64,000 nt of DNA from Caprella mutica (taxonomy: Eukaryota; Arthropoda; Malacostraca; Amphipoda; Caprellidae). Below are positions 59,201-64,000 of this stretch, in pieces. The position numbers and the translations under genes are program-made. Location: the NCBI GenBank assembly GCA_947561585.1, contig CANNZV010001053.1:97910-161909 (forward strand). The letters are read 5' to 3'. Under the pieces are notes generated by a model. It saw only the letters and a program-made list of their open reading frames with translations, was not told the origin of the DNA and ran no database searches. Each line of letters opens with the position of its first letter. Positions within the stretch are counted from its first letter, which is position 1.

Positions 59201-62200
59201 CATCAACTGAACTATTCTTATTAACTTCTACATCCATTGGTGATGACTCAACACTTGCTTCTTTCTTTTTGACAGATGTTTTCTTTTTTGGTTTCTCTTC
59301 ACAGCTGGAAGTGGAGCTCTTCTTTTTTACTTTCTTTTTCTCTTCCCCAACCACTTTGTCAGTGGATATATCTTTCCTCTTTTTCACGGTTGCATCTCCT
59401 TCGTTAGTTTCTCCTTTGGAAGTCTCCGTGGTGGGCATGAAGGGAGCTATCGCGTCAGGTAAGGCTGCTGTAGCCCCTTCAAGAGCTCCCATCGATAGAG
59501 ATCGGTTGCTTGGAGCAGCGGATGGAGTTTGATTGTAAGTATCCACTGGTTGTCCCTCGTCAGACTGAAAAGAGAGTCAGTAAAGAAAATTTCTAGGTTC
59601 TGTAAATTCAAGTAACTTAACTAAATGTAACGAGTATATCTCACCCTTTGACTGTTCTCCTCTTCGTCTGGTTGAATAACCATGTGCTCACTGCTGATTT
59701 CTTTGGGTGCAAGAGACAACAGCAAATCCAACCTAACTGGTGTCTGATTGGCCAGCTCCTCTGCTTCATCGAGGCAGCTCCTAGCTTCGCCATCATTCAC
59801 CCACCTACAGCAAATATTGGATACTTTCAAAACATATTCACACGAATAGGAGTAAAGTAGGAAAACTAAATTTATAAAGAAAATTTTTTATTGCAAGTAA
59901 ATTTTGAAAAAATCTAAAGAATATGAATTTCTTTTTATAATCTTTGTTTTAGTTTCAATCAAGTACCTGATTATATATTTATGAATAATTATAGTTGATA
60001 GGTATATTTTTAGATGATAAATGACTTTATTTCTCACCAGTGGTTACAAATGTCAGCAATGTTGGCTCTTTTCTCCGCTGTAACAGCTAACATTCCTCTT
60101 ATCAACGGAGAGGCCGCTGAAATCCGTCAAAAAGTGAATTAGTGAATGAAAAACACACACAATAATTTATTAATATTATATTATTTATATCTTATTGTAT
60201 GATTATATAACTACAATTTGTAACGGGAATACAACATTTTTAATTGACAGTGAATTTCCTAACGAAATACAGATATTAAGAACTTTAAATCTTTCAACTT
60301 ATTCCTTTGAATCACACTATTTTCTGTTTTAATTTCCTTTTATGGATTTTGGGCTTCCAATTCTTGTTACATATAATATGCGTATTTTTTCAATAAATAT
60401 TTTTTTACATTAATTCAAGACAAACATATAAATCTAACATTAGTTTCTATAACTAGGTGCTATACATACTATTATCTTTCTTTTCATTTGCTAGTACTAA
60501 TAGCAATGATACTCACAAGATGGCGCTGGTGGTTCATAGAAATCCCCCTGTGTGATCTGTTTAACGAGTCGCTTGAAGTTGGAGCCGTCAAAGGGCATGG
60601 CCCCGTACACCAAAGTGTACAAAAGAACACCTAGTGACCAACAGTCTACCTGAAAGGGGATATAAATGCATAAAGCAAGTACTATTTATAAATACTTTTG
60701 AAGTACTTGTTCTTCATCCATTGAAAATTCAATGAATGAGTTTAAAATTATTTTTAATAAATGTGCGTATTATCCATCCAATAATCTTTGGGCTAAATAT
60801 GACTCTGATCTTTGACCTGTTCGGTCTCAAAATCTAATTTACACTGATTTCAGGCAATTTAGTCGAACACTTTTTGAGTTATACAATATACATGACCTTG
60901 ACCTTTGTCCCAATTGCTCACAATTTTTGTAATTATAGTAGTGAAAGAATATGTCAATTTCCTATCCTCTCTTTGCTCAAATATTGTAATTTTAGCTACA
61001 TTTAATTTCCCCCTTACCTCTGGCCCCACATAAGGTACTCCTTTTACTATTTCAGGAGATGCGTAGAGGGGTGACCCGCAGAAAGTATCCAGTCTCCTCT
61101 TGTCCTCGAACACGTTAGACAGACCAAAGTCTGCTATCTGAAAAACAATTTAATTTTTTTATATACCAATATGTATAAAATGTTGATTTAATATATTAAT
61201 TAACGACAAAACAATAATAATCTATCTAGAAAATTGGTTTAGTGAAGACTTTTTTCCTGTAGGTATTTATATTAGCTACTTTAAATTTAAAATTTATTTA
61301 GGTTTCACTAGGAAACCTAGTAACTATGTGGTTGCAGTTTATTCTATTTTAATAATTTACTCTTGCATTTTTTTTTTAAATTTACTCTTTTTATAAATGT
61401 AAACTAAAATAAATAAGTATATAATAGATACTTTCATTGGCAATAGAGATATCATAGTGAAAAACTAAACAAAAAATAGTTTAGTTTCAGTGTCGATTGT
61501 ACCTAATTCACTACAATTTACAGCAGAGGCGACACTTGGCAACCCCAGCCTGGGAATTTCTAGTACCTATTTATAAACAAGCGAATGAATACAAGAAGTG
61601 GTGAGTTACACTGTGTTTCCTCTAATTTAAAGCTACGTGATAAGTCAGATTGAAATGAAGATTAAGAAATAGCTACTTATTAAATCACCTCACTAAAATA
61701 CCTATTTATCTTACCGCTATTAAAATACCTACTTGCTATTTATTTTACAGCTGAGCTAACTAAAATAATTTTTTATCAAACCATTAACTAAAATGCCTAT
61801 TTACCTTACAGAATATTAAGAAATTAATTTCTTGGGAGGTAACTTAATTTAAATAAGCTTTAGATTACATTTCATGAATACATGCTGGTGAATTAGAGAT
61901 CAATAATTGCCTAACACATCCAGTTTTTCACTTTATTTCTATATAATCAATCTGTAATTAATGTAACTGTACCTTAGCGTTCCCCTCGATATCCAGCAGA
62001 ATGTTCTCCAGTTTGAGATCTCTGTGGCATATCTTGTGCTGAAATCAAAGAATAAAATCAAACGAGGAATCTTTCCGAATAACGATCTTATAATATGAGA
62101 GGTAAGGTAGAATAACATGTATGAATTAAAAGATAAAAAATCTAGAGTTAATGAAGAATTTAACATGAATACCTGGAACGTACAGTAAATATTTCAACTA

Positions 62201-63472
62201 TTGAAATTTCATATCTAGAAATTAGAAGTTTTACCTTGTGACAGTAGTAAACAGTAGAATTCTTACCTTGTGACAGTAGAATTCTTACCTTGTGACAGTA
62301 GAATTCTTACCTTGTGACAGTAGAATTCTTACCTTGTGACAGTAGAACTCTTGCCTTGTGACAATAGAATTCTTGCCTTGTGACAGTACAATTCTTACCT
62401 TGTGACAGTAGTAGACAGCAGAAGCCACTTGTCTAAATACTCTTCTTGCTTCTTCTACGCTCAGAACCTTCCTCTCACTAAGATAGTCATACAGCTCTCC
62501 TCCAGCTGCATACTCCATAACTAGCACCATCTTCTCTCTGTTCTCGAAAACTGGAAACAAGAAAAGGCTTTATTAGTCACAAGATCGTAATTTAACTTCA
62601 ATGAACTAACTAAGAATTAGTACTCTTCACACTTACCTTCATAGATGTGAATGATCTGAGGATGCTGAACTGAAGACATGATCTGAATCTCTCTCCTGAT
62701 TCTAACCAGGTCTTGTTCCGTTTCAATTTTCGCCTTCTTGATGGTCTTGATAGCGACCTGAAGAAAGTTGGGAGAGGTCTTGGTAAAATGTTTCAATATA
62801 TTGATTGTGGGTAGTGTAGTAGTTTCCAGACACTCAGAATCTTCAGAAATTGGATGTTAGCAAAGATCGTATATACATCTGACCATTTAAAACTTCAAAT
62901 TGACAATGATAAAACCCTTTTCGACTACAGTGATCACAATCAAGTGTCCGATTAAGAAGAAAACTACACGTAACTGCGATTCCTTCAGTTATTCAATTTT
63001 TGCAATGTAATAATATTCATGATTCGTTTTTTCTCACCTCCTGCCCAGTATCTTTGTTCACCGCTAGCTGCACTTTACCATAGGTTCCCTGGCCAAGTTT
63101 GCGGAGTATGTCAAACCTGTCAGAGGAGAAAGAAGTAAATTCAAATTTGGTAGAAGGGTAAGAGGGTGATTTTCCATAAATTCGGGAACTGTTTTGTCAT
63201 TTGAAATTTTATTAATATTGCCGTAAAATTAAGTGAAAAATTAATGTCTGTAACAATAAAATTTATCTAATAGTTCAAACAGTAAATATATTATCTTATG
63301 TTTCAAACATTTCTACAATAAATCTTCCCATTGACTACCTAATAAAATTCCCTTACATTTTTTAGATTACTCACCTCTGTTTTAATTTGTGTCGGTGGGA
63401 GTGGAGTCGTACCCCCGCTGTGTTCTCCATTCCCCCCATGATGTTGCTGATGGCTCCCTCTGAAACCACCAT
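44268..63472 (-). CDS. Nuak: NUAK family SNF1-like kinase, giant multi-exon gene
   Basis: Exons: 63375-63472, 63038-63116, 62637-62757, 62399-62550, 61973-62038, 61018-61137, 60517-60649, 60038-60116, 59645-59804, 58466-59564, 58143-58336, 57107-58006, 55465-55611, 54661-54881, 54304-54483, 53160-53243, 51693-51877, 51398-51524, 50922-51036, 50521-50611, 44268-47982, then a terminal exon; phases agree throughout and give about 2,727 residues. The kinase domain (residues about 34-284) has [12 protein letters not shown] (Lys63), HRDLKLEN (Asp157), DFG (Asp175) and [14 protein letters not shown], whose Thr190 is the activation-loop site phosphorylated by LKB1. [20 protein letters not shown] is NUAK-like. 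Known roles are myosin-phosphatase control, adhesion and cell shape. The Ser/Thr/Lys-rich tail lacks domains I recognise. The ATG at 63472 follows an acceptor at 63480, so an upstream exon may exist. Reading through the donor at 50922 gives a short end at 50850. Confidence 0.9.
49641..49801 (-). CDS. Alternative terminal exon of NUAK (short isoform)
   Basis: Acceptor TTACACAG|CT at 49802, phase-compatible with the donor of exon 50521-50611. It encodes [18 protein letters not shown] and on to KFFGGDP, with TAA at 49641-49643. This would give an isoform lacking the 3.7-kb exon. The acidic stretch and the RIII motif resemble RIIPI segments in other tail exons. Confidence 0.6.
51901..52038. repeat. 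22-bp minisatellite just upstream of a NUAK acceptor
   Basis: Four to five units of GGTGAGTGGAGAGCAGGATG + AT, with degenerate edges. On the minus strand the units are pyrimidine-rich and end about 20 bp before the acceptor ACTCACAG|T of exon 51693-51877. Confidence 0.9.
56640..56711 (-). CDS. Possible extra 24-codon NUAK exon
   Basis: Between AG (CGTTCTCAG) and GTAACT, 72 nt read open in phase 0 ([20 protein letters not shown]…). The exons on either side (57107-58006 and 55465-55611) also meet in phase 0, so it could be a cassette exon. No motif is recognised. Confidence 0.45.
62232..62420 (-). repeat. Minisatellite built on the NUAK exon 4 donor junction
   Basis: On the minus strand, eight copies of TACTGTCACAAG|GTAAGAAT + TC at 22-bp spacing. 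The first is the real exon end (YCHK codons, ending 62399) with its donor. Two inner copies have GC instead of GT. The most distal copy includes extra exon-like bases (GTTTACTACTGTCACAAG). The array lies wholly within the coding strand's intron 4. Confidence 0.93.
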
Positions 63473-63479
63473 CTTGAAG

Positions 63480-64000
63480 CTGGAAAAAGAGAAATATATA
63501 ATTATGCACAGCCATGCAATATCTGTTGAATTAGCAAGTTGATTTGACTAAAATAATCATATAGAAAAATAATAATCGCTGACCTTCGTTTTACGTTCGC
63601 TGATTAAAATCGACTGTAAGAAGATTGTTTTTGACCAATTATTTGAATTAACTAATTATTGGAATTATTTTTCGAACTAGCTACTATAATAAAAGATTTG
63701 ACGAATGCCATTGGTAATTTATAAGTAATAAAACGTTTATAGTCTTCTTTGCAATATTCCTGTCGATGGTGTTAAAAATGACCATAAATATTTATACTAT
63801 AAAATTCCTAACCAGTTGAAACATATAATCTCCCGATCATAAATGTTCCATTGCAGTCAATTGAGTAAAAACAATTATTCTTTCTCTGACTATAGAAATA
63901 TGCTTTTCACAAATAAAAAATTAGCAATAAGTACGTTGGGCAAATAAATGTTTAGGGTAAGTTTTGTGTCATTCTTAGGGTAATTCCTTATCCCTTTTAG
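63480..64000. other. Upstream of the first NUAK exon seen; intron or promoter
   Basis: No further exon is recognisable to the window end. The acceptor-like TTTTTCCAG just before the first exon suggests this is intron with a 5' UTR or coding exon outside the window. Confidence 0.4.

Noticed and set aside
57312..59532. Plus-strand Ser/Phe-rich frames of 169-232 codons
   Set aside because: Antisense of NUAK exons 58466-59564 and 57107-58006, which join in phase with kinase-domain exons.
1..64000. tRNA, rRNA or snRNA genes
   Set aside because: None noticed by eye on either strand; a covariance-model scan was not possible, so absence is not proven.

Overview
The window is AT-rich animal DNA with spliced genes, GT-AG introns, very large introns and dense small DNA transposons. 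The four host genes have their closest recognisable relatives in insects and vertebrates. The gene style and the MITE and PHD-pogo load suggest an insect with a big genome, perhaps a hemipteran such as a planthopper; that placement is inference.

Layout: (1) 1-1079, plus strand: the last two exons of adenosylhomocysteinase (S-adenosylhomocysteine recycling). (2) 1.1-10 kb: a gene-free repeat nest holding a hAT element with an 8-bp target duplication, a LINE reverse-transcriptase relic, and at least five MITEs, several inserted into each other. (3) 10.0-20.5 kb, plus: TMF1, a Golgi coiled-coil golgin, complete in 13 exons (1411 codons). (4) 20.8-25.0 kb, minus: RPA2, the 32-kDa subunit of replication protein A, tail-to-tail with TMF1; its true last exon carries the end of the winged helix. 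A piggyBac-like MITE and a decayed mariner-like element sit in its introns. (5) 25-31 kb: more MITEs. (6) 31.2-39.3 kb: one decayed pogo-like transposon (T1) with a second related one (T2) inserted in the opposite orientation. Both encode an HTH plus DDE transposase ending in a PHD finger. (7) 39.3-42.5 kb: intergenic. (8) 42.5-63.5 kb, minus: an LKB1-type NUAK kinase gene with a kinase domain at the N-terminus and about 2,400 residues of low-complexity tail, including a single 3.7-kb exon, and with alternative 3' ends.

The most unusual theme is that three minisatellites are made from exon/intron boundaries (TMF1 exon 6 donor, TMF1 exon 11 acceptor, NUAK exon 4 donor), so each intron carries arrays of decoy splice sites. 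The second is the nested pair of PHD-finger pogo transposons. All exon boundaries were read by eye from reading frame, GT/AG and phase; no alignment or transcript data were available.
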